Assembly: GCA_051294375.1 (NCBI GenBank)
Contig: CM119263.1
Location: 8,808,908 to 8,872,907 of the forward strand
Length of the DNA: 64,000 bases
From: Paraspadella gotoi
Taxonomy: Eukaryota; Chaetognatha
Direction of reading: 5' to 3'
Shown here: positions 12,881 through 25,235 of the stretch, piece by piece
Layout: each line of letters begins with the position of its first letter
Numbering within the stretch: the first letter of the stretch is position 1
Program-made: the position numbers and the translations under genes
The notes under the pieces: generated by a model
Told to the model about the DNA's origin: nothing
The model's input: the letters and a program-made list of their open reading frames with translations, nothing else
Database searches by the model: none

Positions 12881-13652
12881 CGTTGTTACACTAATAAGGT
12901 AATTTTTATTAATCAAAGTACTTATAAATTTACGAATTAAACCTGTCATGTTAACACTAATATTGGAGAAACATAAAGAAATAAGGAACGAGAGTGAATA
13001 TTGACAACAAGAAAAAAAAGTAATGGAAGAGCAAGACGATTTCGTTGTTTACATTGACGATTCATTACTCAAAAGAGTTTTTCTCTCACCCATCAACTCA
13101 CTCGATCTTTACTTACTCACCAAACTTCGTCAATGGGGTGGGTCAGAAGTTTGATTTGTATTTGGTAACCTTTCCAAATGAAATCAACTTCATAACATTT
13201 CTGTGAGAAAAACTATTAACATTTATTTATAGATAGAAAATGTCAAAAATTTTTTAGAATTTTTTTATTTTTTAAAAGCAGATTCAAATAGCTTATGAAA
13301 AGTTATTACACAAAGATATAATTCTTTTTTCAATATTTTGATGATAAGTGAGGTTAAAATTGAGAAAAACCTTAAAAAATCATCAATCATCACATCATCC
13401 GATGATTTTAGCAGTTTTTAATAATTTTTAGTAATAAAAACATCAAAATATTAAAAAAGTTGTAATTATATTTTTTGCTTAACTTTTTAAGCTCTATCAG
13501 AATCAATTAAAAAAACTTAATATCACAAAAAAAATTTTAACATTATATATAGCAATATAATAATATTAATTAGCGAATTACTCATGGTTCGGAACATTTT
13601 TGCAAAAAAAATATTTTAACACAATAATTAATACAATAATGGATTAGTTTAA

Positions 13653-14351
13653 TGCTGTTCCCATTAAAATTTGAATTTGGTCGGCTACCGCATAAGAACG
13701 CCTTGTCGACCAATTTCAACACGAAATCCCAACTTGTGATCTTCTTCTTATATTCCTCAAACTTTCCAGTTTAATTTCCCCGAAATTCTCCTGGTTTCCA
13801 CGCCCGTACTTGTGTATATTACTTGTTATTTCTTCCCGGCATCGCCCAAAAAATTTTTACAAAGGAAACTTTCGATCCAATTTTATATATCGGGATTTTT
13901 TTTTTATTTCTCCCTTCTTTTTCCATGGGCGAAATCGCGGAACAAAATAAATCGACCGAGAAAAATATCATAAAAAAATGGAATCTGTATTGTTTGCTTT
14001 TTATTTTAAACCAGAAATATATTTTTTTGATGAGAAACAAAAAATATTCTTTGCGTTTATGTTTTTTTTCTGACTCTTTCACCATCATATAATTAAATAT
14101 CTTTTACAAATACAGAAATGTGATTTTATTTTAAAATGAATATATACAGATTTCACAAATGCGAAAGGCGCTTGACATGTTTAAGCGGCTCCGCTGGTCC
14201 TCCGGCTGTCGTCGTCGCCGAATCTCCGAAAGAAATGAAAATAAGGAGAATCTTTCCTTTTCTTTTTTCTTTTAATAATCGGATTCAGAATGGAAACCGT
14301 TTCCTTTCTTTTTCTACTCTCTTTTTTCCCTTTTTAACAACTTTCCAAGTT
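13653..14351. repeat. tandem false duplication, copy A
   Basis: Seven hundred bases repeated almost exactly at 14,392-15,084, with only a 25-N gap between them (14,367-14,391). Differences are scattered single-base indels in homopolymers. This is the expected look of two overlapping contig ends that were not merged. Confidence 0.85.
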
Positions 14352-14391
14352 GCATATCTCTCTCTTNNNNNNNNNNNNNNNNNNNNNNNNN

Positions 14392-15084
14392 TGCTGTTCC
14401 CATTAAAATTTGAATTTGGTCGGCTACCGCATAAGAACGCATTGTCGACCAATTTCAACACGAAATCCCAACTTGTGATCTTCTTCTTATATTCCTCAAA
14501 ACTTTCCCAGTTTAATTTCCCCGAAATTCTCCTGGTTTCCAGCCCCGTACTTGTTATATTACTTGTTATTTCTTCCCGGCATCGCCCAAAAAATTTTTAC
14601 AAAGGAAACTTTCGATCCAATTTTATATTCGGGATTTTTTTTTTATTTCTCCCTTCTTTTTCCATGGGCCGAAATCGCGGAACAAAATATCGCCGAAAAA
14701 TATCATAAAAAAATGGAATCTGTATTGTTTGCTTTTTTATTTTAAACCAGAAAATTATTTTTTGATGAGAAACAAAAAATATTCTTTGCGGTTTATGTTT
14801 TTTTCTGACTCTTTCACCATCATATAATAAAATATCTTTTACAAATACAGAAATGTGATTTTATTTAAAATGAATATATACAGATTTCACTAAATGCGAA
14901 GGCGCTTGACATGTTTAAGCGGCTCCGCTGGTCCTCCGGCTGTCGTCGTCGCCGAATCTCCGAAAGAAATGAAAATAAGGAGAATCTTTCCTTTTCTTTT
15001 TTCTTTTAATAATCGGATTCAGAATGGAAACCGTTCCTTTCTTTTTCTACTCTCTTTTTTCCCTTTTTAACAACTTTCCAAGTT
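14392..15084. repeat. tandem false duplication, copy B
   Basis: Begins on the first base after the 25-N gap and ends where copy A also loses similarity. No credible gene lies in either copy. Confidence 0.85.
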
Positions 15085-15159
15085 TTTCACTTCTTCTAAC
15101 CTTTATTATTCCAAGAAAGAAATATTTTTCTACTCGGAAATGAGGGTATTCCTAACGAA

Positions 15160-15195
15160 AGAAGAGAGAGAAGAGGATAGAAGAGAGAGAGAATA

Positions 15196-15242
<47 letters not shown>
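15160..15242. repeat. GA-rich microsatellite
   Basis: Degenerate and then pure AG dinucleotide. Confidence 0.85.
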
Positions 15243-15243
<1 letters not shown>

Positions 15244-15419
15244 CCCCGAAGAAAGAAGATTTCATTATAAAAAATAATAAAAGAAGATTATAATAATGGG
15301 TTTTCCCTCCGAGCTGCTTTTGCTAAGAAGGAATCGTTAAGCTTATGTTTCCGTCCAGGTATGAATGTTCCGCTTTCTTGTCTAAAACTTTCGCGAGGAA
15401 AAAAAAAACGGCGTAACGA

Positions 15420-15590
15420 GCAGGTGTGGAGGGCTTGGTGGACGGCGGCGGGCTTGAAGACAGCGGTGGGTAGGGTGTCGGCGGTTGGGTGTGAAGAAGC
15501 GGTTTGGCGCGGGGAGATTGTCGGGCGGGCGGGGTCCCGCGGCGGCGGGCTTGTCGGCCCCGGGCATAGCGGGGTACATTTGTACTTACA
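15420..15590. other. isolated GC/CpG-rich block
   Basis: About 170 bp that is far more GC- and CpG-rich than its AT-rich surroundings. Frames are open on both strands (a 77-codon Gly/Val-rich frame on +, a Pro-rich frame on -) and neither matches a family I know. It could be a promoter-proximal CpG island or an exon of an unrecognised gene. A tandem CTTA tract follows at 15,629-15,656. Confidence 0.3.
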
Positions 15591-16040
15591 TTAGAACCTT
15601 TGTTCCCACCCGGTAAATAAAGACATGCCACTTACTCACTTACTTACTTACTCACCCCGAAGAATGGAATCAACCTTTGATTTCCTTTTGTTCTTGATGA
15701 GAAGGGATTCCAGTTTCAACCCGGGAGGAGAAAATAATTAACTCTGTCACAAATGGAGGAACATTTCTCAGACAAACCGAGTTTTCTTTTTCTTTTCTTT
15801 TTCCTACCCTACTTCTGATTTTTTTTTCTTTTTAAATGATAATATCGTTTTATTTTCTTATCTGTTTTACTCTGTCTTTCCATTTTAAGTAATTTTAAAA
15901 TTTTGTAAAACTTTGCCTGTTCGCTACAAAAGAAGTTAAAATTGGTAAATAATGTACTGATATATTTAAACTCAGTAAACAATGTAAATAAAACAAAAAT
16001 ATTGAACAAAAATCTACCATTGGGAGTAAACCCACCCCAA

Positions 16041-16219
16041 GAAAGAGAGAGGGAGAGAGAGAGAGAGAATAATAATAATAATAATAATAATAATATATAA
16101 AATTATAATTAATAATAATAATAATATAATAATAATAGTCAAACTTTCACACGGGCAGACGCTTACATGATTCGATGAGAAGAGGAGAAGAGAGAGAGAG
16201 ACGAGAGAGAGAGAAGAGA

Positions 16220-16257
<38 letters not shown>

Positions 16258-16260
16258 AAC
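16041..16260. repeat. compound GA / AAT microsatellite
   Basis: GA tract, then about 70 bp of AAT/AATAT repeats (16,067-16,138), then a second degenerate GA tract. A 14 bp unit, GAGAGATTATAACG, is repeated twice at the end. Confidence 0.85.
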
Positions 16261-16759
16261 GAGAGATTATAACGACTTTGAGTATCACAATTATTTTTCT
16301 TTGCGATCTCCAGTGACGAATAAAAAGTCAGACCCGCACTTTCGTCGACTTCTTCTTAAATCCTTTTAGTCTTGAATTTCTTTTTCTCACGGATCACTTG
16401 ACTACGATTGACCTTTCAAACTCTTTTACCGGCTTCACGATCTTGGTGACCATGACCTTGATAGTGACCGAGAAGATGAATAAACCCGATGAATAAACCT
16501 GTAAAAGTTTCAAATCGTTAAACTGTTAAACAGTTAAATCGTTTACTTTCATTTCTACCTGATTTAATCTTTGCACTATATTACACTTTTTTTTAATAGG
16601 TTTATATATCTCAATTTAATTGGTACAACTAAGGGGCTTATAATTTTTTTAAAAGCTTTCCCTTCTGCGTTCCTATATGTTTCCGATTCACTCTGGATAC
16701 GATTTGCTTTCGCCTGTATCGTTTGTTTTGTTTAATGATCACTTATGGCAACGGAGGGA

Positions 16760-16985
16760 CATGTGTGATGCCTGGGGTGTGAGGCATCTCCCGACAGATG
16801 GCGCTCAGGGCTTTGGACCTCCAGTGACCACCCCATGTCACTGGCGTGTTTATGCCGACACCATCACACTTAAATCAGGAACCTGGAACTCAGGGTTGGT
16901 GAACGAGTACTAAGCTGTCCAAGCCAATGGGACAAGCTGGGTTTCACCAAGCTATACGGGAGGCGAATTTAGGATTCGCCACACA
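16760..16985 (-). mobile_element. tRNA-derived SINE-like element, reverse copy
   Basis: Reverse-complement relative of the 12,699-12,880 element. Read on the - strand it shares the CTCCCGTATAGCTTGGT start, the GTACTCGTTCACCAA block and a degenerate B box (AGGTTCCTG). It ends about 110 bp before the first codon of the SLC22 gene, so it lies in that gene's promoter or 5' leader. Confidence 0.55.
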
Positions 16986-17097
16986 CTGATGAATTTTATT
17001 TAATTTTTGCAAGTTACAAGATTACTTGTTTTTTCAGAATTTTAAATTCTTTCTAATTCTATTTTTTTCTATCTACCGAGTAGACCCCCTCAGCGAC

Positions 17098-20000
17098 ATG
17101 GGCGCCAAAGAGTTGGACGACCTGTACATCTCCCTCGGGGTCTGCGGCTGGTTCCCCCTCGGCATCTGGGTCCTCAACATGCTCGCCAACTCCTGCACCT
17201 GCTTGCTGTATCTCGGCAACGCGCTTGCCACGCACCAACCGCGTTTCTGGTGCTCCGACCTTCGCGTCTACCGAAATAACGTCTCTGAAGACCCTCTTGA
17301 TGGCATCAAGGACGGAGACTCTTTCCCAGAGAGGCTCGTCAACTTAAGCAGAGCGGATATTTGCTTCATAGGATGTCCCGGTTCCAACTGGAGCTTCGAG
17401 GACCCGAAGGAGCATTCGATGGCTTCCGAGTGGGGCCTCGTCTGCGACCGGGAATATCTGCTCAACATGACCGAAACTTTCTTCTACGTAGGTAACTTGT
17501 TGGCCTGTCTCTTCTGCGGATATTTGAGCGACAAGTTCGGGCGGCGTCGTATCGTCATGGCGTCGGCGGCGCTCAATCTCGTCGCTGGAATGCAGGCGGC
17601 GTGGATCGACGACGTTCGTCTTTATATCGCCATAAGGTGTCGTTGTTTTTGTTGATTTTTGTGATTGTTTTGTTTGTAGTTTAAATCAGCGATACTCGAG
17701 CTTCGACATAATTTGATATATAATTTAATATTTCGTTTTATAACATTAATTTTAAGCATAATATTTAAAATTAAATAACTTCGACGTGATCGCGACCTTT
17801 TGTCTTTTCGATTTTTGCTCGACTTGAGCTTGATACAAATTTGATATTCAATTTTATAATTTTAATATTAAGCTAAATAATTCACCAATGAAAAAGAAAG
17901 GTAAACTAACAAGAACAACAAGAATAATATTTAAAATTAAATAACTTCGACGTGCTTGGGACCTTTTGTCTTTTAGATTTTTTCTCGGCTTGAGCTACGT
18001 CGGACTTTTCACTGTAGAAACTTACAAGGTGAGTTTGATTGGTGAGAGTTGTGAGATCTCGAGGGAATCGGGGGGGGGGCAAGAGTTTCTTATTAACTTT
18101 CACGAGAAAAACAACGTTTAAAGTTATTTTGATTTCGTAAAATCAAGATTCTTGATTCAATAACCTTTCTTCATTACATTTTTTTCTCTTTTTCTCTTCA
18201 AAAAAAAGAGCGAAACGTTTTCGTCCAAACACCGAATGATGGCGCTGGTTTTGGATCCAACGTGGACTATCGCCGGCGCCGCCGTCCCTTGGTTATCGTG
18301 AGTCTCACTTGATACGTCACGTGACCGTTAATTTGACATCTAATCTCACAGGCGCTCATCTCACCAGGTACGCCCTGCCGAGCTGGAGATCCTTGGTCCT
18401 GATCCTCTACGGAATCAATCTCTTGGTTCTTCCAGCCACTTGGATCATTCCCGAGACGCCGCCCTGGCTCATCAAAAGAGGGCGCGCGGACGAAGCGCTG
18501 GAGGTGATGCGTCGCGCGGCCAAAGCTCGAGGAAAGGAGTTGGAAGATGAAGAGTGGGCGAGGTTGGCTTTAGTCGTTGTTGTCGTTGTTAACTTTCTTC
18601 TGTTGACCAAAATTTTATAAATTTTTTATTCATAATTAAATACGTAAATAACCTTCTTTATTGCAGAGTGGTCAAAGACGATTGCGTCGACGATGACGAC
18701 GACGAATCAGCGTCCGACTTTTCCCGCCATATTCGTTCTCCCTTGATCGTCGGCAGCCTCTTCGTGGCCGGTCTCTCCTGGACCGTACGCAACCTGACCG
18801 CCATGGGTATCACTTTCACGTACGGGACTTTGTCGGGAAATCGATACCTCAACTTTTCTCTGCTCCAGTTGGGATTCCTACCGGGAACTCTGATCGGCTT
18901 CCTCTCCTGCCGCTTCCTCTACCGGCGTCCGACCATGTTCTTCGGCTGCTCCATCGTCGCCGCCGGATTTCTCGGCGTCGCTTGCGTCCGCGGCGTCGTC
19001 GGCGACGTCGACGCCGTGGCGCCGGTTTTTCGGCGCGTCGTCAATATCTGTATCGCTGTCGTGAACGAGGCCGTCAATAGGACGTTCCTGCTTTGGCTGC
19101 AGGTGAGAGCGAGGAGAGAAGTTGGATGTAAAGCAAGGAGCTAAATATTACTAACTTATTTACTAACGATTGAATTAGTTAATCGGATGGGACATTTGAT
19201 ATCATCGATCTCCTCTTTCACCATTTTCTTTTTTCGCTCTTAGACTCTTCTAATATGTTTTCTTCACACTTTTCAATTAAAACTCTCTTCTCTTCTCTTC
19301 TTTTCTCTTTTCTTCTCTTCTCCTCTCTTTTCTTCTCTTTTCTTCTCTTTTCTTTTCTTCTCTTCTCTTCTTTTTTCTTCTCTTCTCTTCTCTTCTCTTC
19401 TCTTCTCTTCTCTTCTCTTCTCTTCTCTTCTCTTCTTTTTTCTTCTCTTCTCTTCTCTTTTCTTCCCTTATATTCTTTTCTCTTTCTTTACTCTTTTCTT
19501 CTCTCTTTCTTTTTTCTTTTCTTCTCATTCTCTTTTCTTTCTTTTCTCTTTCCTTATCTTCTTTTCTCTTTTCTTCTCTCTTTCTTTTCTCTTTTCTTCT
19601 CTTTCTCTTCTCTTTCCTTTCTCTTCTTTTTCTTTTCTCTTCTCTTCTCTTCTCCTCTTTTTTCTTCTCTTTCTTTTCTCTTTCTTTTCTCTTCTCTTCT
19701 CTTCTCTTCTCTTCTCCTTCTCTCTCTTCTTTCTCTTCTCTTCTTCTCTTTACTTCTCTTCTCTTCTCTTTTCTTTCTCTTTCTTTTCTCTTTTCTTCTC
19801 TTTCTCTTCTCTTTCTTTTCTCTTCTCTTTCCTTTCTCTCGTCTTCTCTTTTTCTTCTCTTTCTCCCCTCTTTTCATTTTTTACTATTCTCAATTTTCCT
19901 TCCCCTTCCTCCACATCTTCTTTACCCTCCCTTCTTTTCCCCAGGAGGCGTTCCCCACCCTGATTCGCGCTCGCTCCTTCTTCATCGCGATGCTGATTGG

Positions 20001-20872
20001 TCGCTTCGCCGCCATCGCCGCCAGCTACTTGCCCTACTTTCAGACGAGGACGCCGCTGGCGGTGGAATTGACGCAGGGCGGTCTTAATCTGGTTTTGGGG
20101 GTGACTTTGGCGCTGATTCCGGAGACCCAGGTTGGACGCAATAGCCAGCCAATCGGAACGCGTAAAAAATTTGTTAATTACAGAAATTTGAGAATTTATA
20201 TGAAACTATCATCGCCGGAAATGGACCAGTAGATTGATATGATAGACCAAATGGTTTGATTCTCTTGGCTTTTCCGTCTTTTCTTCTGATTGACCAATCA
20301 GAGAGGAGGCTTCCCTCAGGAAACCGACGGCAGGGAAAGAGGAGAGGGAACTTGATCACTCTACAACTTACCTTCAAGAAATCGATATCAAATTCTATTT
20401 CAACATCAAATCTATTTCAACATCAAATTCTATTTCAACATCAAATCTATTTCAACATCACATTCTATTTCAACGTTACATTCTATTTCTAAACCACGCC
20501 TACTTCCTTCGTTGCTATAATCGATTTATATATATTAATTACTATGTAAAAGTATATGAAAGTGTAAAAGTATTTTTTGACCAAGGACCAAGTTCTAGCG
20601 GATGCGATGGCGTTAGAAAAAGAAATTAATTAACTTTTTAATTGAATGCCACTCTTCAATCCTTTTTACAATACTAATTTTTTTTAATTGTCCTTCTTCC
20701 GTCCCAGGGTCGGCCCATCCCACAAACGTTCAGGGACATGCGACGTCTCATGGCTGAGACGAAGAGCGCCCCCTTTAGAATATTGTACCGGACGCGGAAG
20801 GCGTCGCCTGGGGGCGTGGACAGCGATGACGACCGTCGTCGGCGTCGAGATGAAGCCGAAAAAGAATTGTGA
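17098..20872 (+). CDS. SLC22-family organic ion transporter (MFS), complete, 7 exons
   Basis: Exons 17,098-17,636, 17,977-18,028, 18,209-18,297, 18,368-18,562, 18,667-19,102, 19,945-20,130 and 20,708-20,872 join in frame to 553 codons plus stop. All introns are GT-AG. Seen in the protein: a short N-terminus and first membrane segment; a large Cys-rich extracellular loop with sequons NVS, NLS and NWS; EWGLVCD at ~111, matching the family's EW-LVC-D block; the MFS loop motif GYLSDKFGRRR at ~141-151; a PETPPWL motif where the family usually has PESPRWL; EAFPTLIRA near TM10; and PETQGRPIPQT at the C-terminus. Such proteins are plasma-membrane uniporters or antiporters for organic cations, anions or carnitine; the substrate cannot be told here. 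An acidic run (DDCVDDDDDES) lies in the loop before TM7. The start is the first Met after an acceptor-like AG at 17,083, so an upstream 5' exon is possible. A polyadenylation signal follows the stop. Confidence 0.9.
17759..17830 (+). repeat. decayed duplicate of the exon-2 splice junction
   Basis: This 72 bp intronic segment matches 17,924-17,994, which holds the working acceptor and first half of SLC22 exon 2. The acceptor dinucleotide is AG at 17,975-17,976 in the working copy but CG at 17,809-17,810 here. The adjoining AT-rich sequence upstream (17,695-17,760 compared with 17,822-17,880) is also related, so the unit is a local tandem duplication with a short insertion. Confidence 0.7.
19285..19875 (+). 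repeat. polypyrimidine tract of TTCTC/TTTTC units in an SLC22 intron
   Basis: About 590 bp made almost wholly of C and T, dominated by the pentamer CTTCT. It sits just upstream of the exon-6 acceptor. It accounts for the long Phe/Leu/Ser frame on + and the Arg/Glu/Lys frames on -. The strict purine/pyrimidine asymmetry could form triplex (H-) DNA. Confidence 0.9.
20388..20488 (+). repeat. short minisatellite, unit 17-18 bp
   Basis: Six imperfect copies of TCTATTTCAACATCAAAT within the last SLC22 intron. Confidence 0.8.
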
Positions 20873-20925
20873 CTCCGGATGAAAAAAAATATTTGGATGT
20901 TTTTAAAAGAAAAAAAATTTTAAAA

Positions 20926-20931
20926 AATAAA
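20926..20931 (+). terminator. polyadenylation signal AATAAA for the SLC22 gene
   Basis: AATAAA lies 54 bases after the SLC22 stop codon in an A/T-rich 3' region. Position and sequence are typical, but the cleavage site is unverified. Confidence 0.5.
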
Positions 20932-21547
20932 AATTTAAATCCGTTTGTATGACTTAAAAGTCAGGGACAAGATAGCTTATTTATTAAATGAATGGATAAT
21001 TTTTATATTGGTTGTACCAATTTCTTAAAAGTTAATATCATTTTGAACTTGGTTACTAATTTCCATTTACGTACTTTGCGCAATAACGCAGGTTATGATG
21101 ATTTATCACAGGACGAATTTATACCGTTAAGTATCATCATTACGCATTGTGTCAGCTCCGTGGTTATTCCACCTTAACGACTCTCGTCAAAACTGCATTT
21201 CTTTCCCCCATAAGAAAACCTTTCCGACGGAAGCAGGATATTACTATTCCTAGGTACTATTATTAGATGACAGTTTTTTAGCATAATGCGTTTTTTTTTC
21301 TATCGGCCGAAGGGTAAAGAGAGAGAGAGAGAGAAAGAGGGAGAGAAGGAGAGATTAAAAAGAAAGAAAAAGAGTCGGCTCAACGTTATTTGAAGAAAAA
21401 CAATCCATAATCTCCACTTTTATAGTTTTTTTTTAGTCTTCGAGTGAAAGAATCGCTAATGACAACAAATACTTTCAACCACGACGACGACGATGACGAC
21501 GAACACGACGACGACGATGGCTGGGAATACAATTAAGTTTTCATTGC

Positions 21548-21760
21548 GCCAGTCGTGACACGGTAGCTCATTGAGTAATACCATCAGCTCATGACCAGGT
21601 ACCGGTATCGCTCCCCAATGGTACTACCTTCCCTGAGGGACGTGACAGGACCTCCTTGTGGCCCAGGACAAACCTCAAGCCCAGGACCCGTAGTTGTGGA
21701 TGACAGTTGTTGTTGATAGCATTATTCAGCCCACCTACCGCCTTATCCACAGATAAGCAA
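21548..21760 (+). mobile_element. possible tRNA-derived SINE (second family)
   Basis: The 5' part reads like a degenerate tRNA gene: GGTAGCTCATTGAG (A-box region), an anticodon-arm-like CAGCTCATGACC, then GGTATCGCTCCCC (B-box region). It is followed by about 140 bp of non-tRNA body. No second copy was seen in the window, so it could also be a decayed tRNA pseudogene. Confidence 0.35.
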
Positions 21761-21849
21761 CATCCGACGGTTAATATCAGGCCAAAGCAACATTAGCAAG
21801 CCATGAAAACAATAATCATATGAAAGACGTCGTTAACGATTGAGAAGAA

Positions 21850-22654
21850 TATGATGACTAAACCAGCAAGCAGCAAGGATGAAGAATGTCGTCAAAAACA
21901 TTCTCAGGGAGAAAGAGAGAGAGAGGAAGAGAGAGAGAATGAAAGACTCATAGATTTATGGCGACGCGAGTTTTTTTTTTTTTTTTTTTTTTTTTTAAGA
22001 GGAGACGGACTCAAATATGCAAATCAGTCGAGAGTCATAAAAGTAAAGAGTGGTCGCAAAAAAAAGTCATGAAGTATTTTCTCGAAGGCAGAGGAATTGC
22101 CTCGGGTTCCTCTTCTTCCGAGAATGGTTTCGTAACGCGGTGCTTAGGGAAAAAATGGGTTTCGCACCCTGACAGTTTTTTTTTGGCGGGAACTATTTCT
22201 TCGGTTTTTTTTTGTGGACGTTCACCCACTTATCGGTCGCCTAACGATCGTTACACCTCCAAAAATAAACGACAATCTCAACAATAATTTCTTTTTTCTC
22301 GCAATCTTTGTCTCTGTACGGACATCTGTACGGACACCTGTACGAACATCTGTAAAGCTCCATTAAGTTTAAATCCTTAGCTCGTTCTCTCCATCTCTTT
22401 ACTCCCGCTACTCTTTACATCATCTCCCAGACGTCTCGACTCGGTTAAGCGAAAGAAACCAAGAGAGTCTGTCTCCGAGGACGTTGTGGTCGTCGTCGTC
22501 GGCGTCGTCGGCGTCGTCCACGCTGTCGTCGTTGTTGCGGTTCTTAACGTCGTCGTCGTCGTTCCCGGAAAGTGCAAGCGATGATGTGGATAAAGCATAA
22601 CAGAGAAAATACTGTCTTCGGCTTATCATTCCTTACCAGTTCATTGGGTAAAGA

Positions 22655-22660
<6 letters not shown>
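21850..22660. other. non-coding stretch with small tandem repeats
   Basis: Contains a run of T at 21,971-21,996, a 15 bp unit (ACATCTGTACGG-like) repeated about three to four times at 22,311-22,352, and a GTC-trinucleotide patch at 22,488-22,562. The short frames lack recognised domains. Confidence 0.4.

Positions 22661-22661
<1 letters not shown>

Positions 22662-22705
<44 letters not shown>
22662..22705. repeat. (CT)n microsatellite
   Basis: About 44 bp of pure CT. Confidence 0.95.
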
Positions 22706-22710
<5 letters not shown>

Positions 22711-23480
22711 GGGTGTGGGTGAGAGGCCGAAGATAAACGAGCGATACATTGGGGGAGAAAGAAACTTCGCGGAAGAAAAGAAAGAGAAATAAAAGAAAAG
22801 AAAGAAAAAGAAAACACCAACTGGGAGGAAAGAGAGAAATCAGGTAAGAGACAAATGATCAGGTACAAAGCGGAGACAAAAAACTCATTGCACCGTAAGT
22901 TTTGTGGGATGATTTCATTTTCAGTATTACTGTCACGTAAGTTATGAACTTTATTTTGAAAAGTCGTGCCCTTCCCGCGATTCGTCGCTGCGCGGGTGAC
23001 GAAAAGGAAAAAAAAAACTTTTTCAATAATTTTGTTTTATCGAAAAATGGCGCGAGCTGTTTGTTGCGTGCTAATGGCTCTGTCGCATGCAATTTGACTT
23101 TTTTGTGTTGCCTGCGCACACAAAATGTGTGAAAACTGACACGCTCCACGGAAACTCACGTGACACTGACGCCATTTTTGACACGCTTCGATTCAATTTA
23201 GGAAGATTAGAGTTCAATTTATTTTTATTTTTTTGCAGTTACAACCTTATTATTATTTTTTTAGTAATTTAGTGAAATGCTTTCATACGAAAAGTCGATT
23301 ATTTTTTAAGATAATTAGATACAAGTAAAAATGAACTTTAGCTTGCAACGCACCCTGTCCTGCCCGTTGCTAAGGTCTCCCACCGAATTTCAACGCACGT
23401 GCCGACGTCACGAATAATTTGAGAATTTATGAAGTATTATCTAGCCTCTAGGAAAAAAAAATCGTTTAAACGGGCGGAAG
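22706..23480. other. non-coding stretch
   Basis: No supported gene. Short overlapping frames on both strands only. Confidence 0.35.
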
Positions 23481-23482
23481 GA

Positions 23483-23798
<316 letters not shown>

Positions 23799-23799
23799 C

Positions 23800-25235
23800 A
23801 TTGAATTTCAGATGGGAACGGAGGCGTGTTTCGACTATTGGTTTTTCACTCCGTCGTCTTTTATGATGCAGATGCTTCTGTCTTTTGTCTTTTGTCTTTT
23901 CGCTTTTCATTCTTTTCTAGTTTTTCTCCGTTTGGTTCTTTTGTTTTTCGATCGTTTTCGAACATTGGAAAACGAACGAGAGAATAATCCTCCGTTTGTA
24001 ATGTTTAAAAATATTTGGGCTTTTGTTTGCAATGAAAATGAAAATGGCAAAAAGTTATCCACCTTCTGATTAGCTTAAAGTGCGTACATATGCTAATTAA
24101 AAAAAGAAAAGAAAAAAGAAATATTGTTTTACGAAACAAATTATTCGTCGGCCATCCAGAGATTTATACATATGTATATATCTATTTTTATATACCGTTC
24201 TTAAACAATCGAAATCAATAAAGAATTACTTGTTACTTGTCAAGGCCAATAATGTACTAGTTTGTAATGGTTCAAGTTTGAGAGTTTTTTTTTTCTTTTT
24301 TTTTCAACCTCTCGCCCCTCGAAATTTCAAAAGCTAAGAAAAAAAATGAAATTCAAAAAGAAGTCTAATGGTTCGTTTTATCGGTTTCCGCGTCTTGAGT
24401 CTAAAACGAGTTCCAACGACGAGACTTCATTTTTTCCGTTTTTCAAAATTGAACGAAAAAAAAAACCCTTTTGTCGATTTTTTTTCGAAGTCACTCAAGA
24501 TTCTGTCGTTATTTTTTGGGGGAAAAATCATATTTTTTTAAATGTAAAAATCCTAAATGAATTCAGAAAAAAACACTTGTGTTATTTGTAGCTTATTAGG
24601 AGTCTACGTCGCTCTTAGAAGTTAAGGAATATTTTTTCAATGGAGATTTTCTTTCGAATCTGACTACCAAACTTTATAAACGCCCTTGGGAAAAATTCCG
24701 GTAAAAAATAGATGAAAAAACGCTCGACTCCGATAGCGTTGCATCTGAAGAGCTCACATTTTTTTTACTCTTGTCAAATAACCAACATTTTGATAGCAAA
24801 CGAGCAACGACAAATGGACTACTCCTTGACGGAAAAAAATTTCATCTATGATTTTATATAGAAATTAAAAATATTTTTTTCTCTTCAAAATAATATAAAC
24901 GTGATTGAGGTTTGTTCCGGTTCAACAAATTCAAATTCAAATTCAGGAATCCTCTGGCTAAGTGTCTGAAGGGCTCGCAAATTTTTTTTTACATTTTATT
25001 TAGTTTTTTTTTATATGATAGGATCAGGATAAAGTGAATTAGTCCACTTTGATGAAATTTTTATTTTTATTTTTATTTTCCAAAGATTTTTAATAAAATT
25101 TTTTTCTATATTCATGGTCGGATTTATTTGAAAATAAACATTGGTCGGTATAAGAATATATTAAAGAACTTAAGGCTTTTTTCGTCAGAGTTTAGTCCAA
25201 AGCTTATAAAAAATAGTGTTTGATCGATGATGATG
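23800..25235. other. AT-rich non-coding stretch
   Basis: An 81-codon frame at 24,346-24,591 and a 136-codon frame ending at 24,069 lack domain signatures; the latter begins in the GA repeat. No supported gene. Confidence 0.35.

Noticed and set aside
19255-20232. 325-codon Phe/Leu/Ser-rich frame on the + strand
   Set aside because: It runs through the polypyrimidine intron tract and only becomes meaningful in SLC22 exon 6, which is annotated separately.
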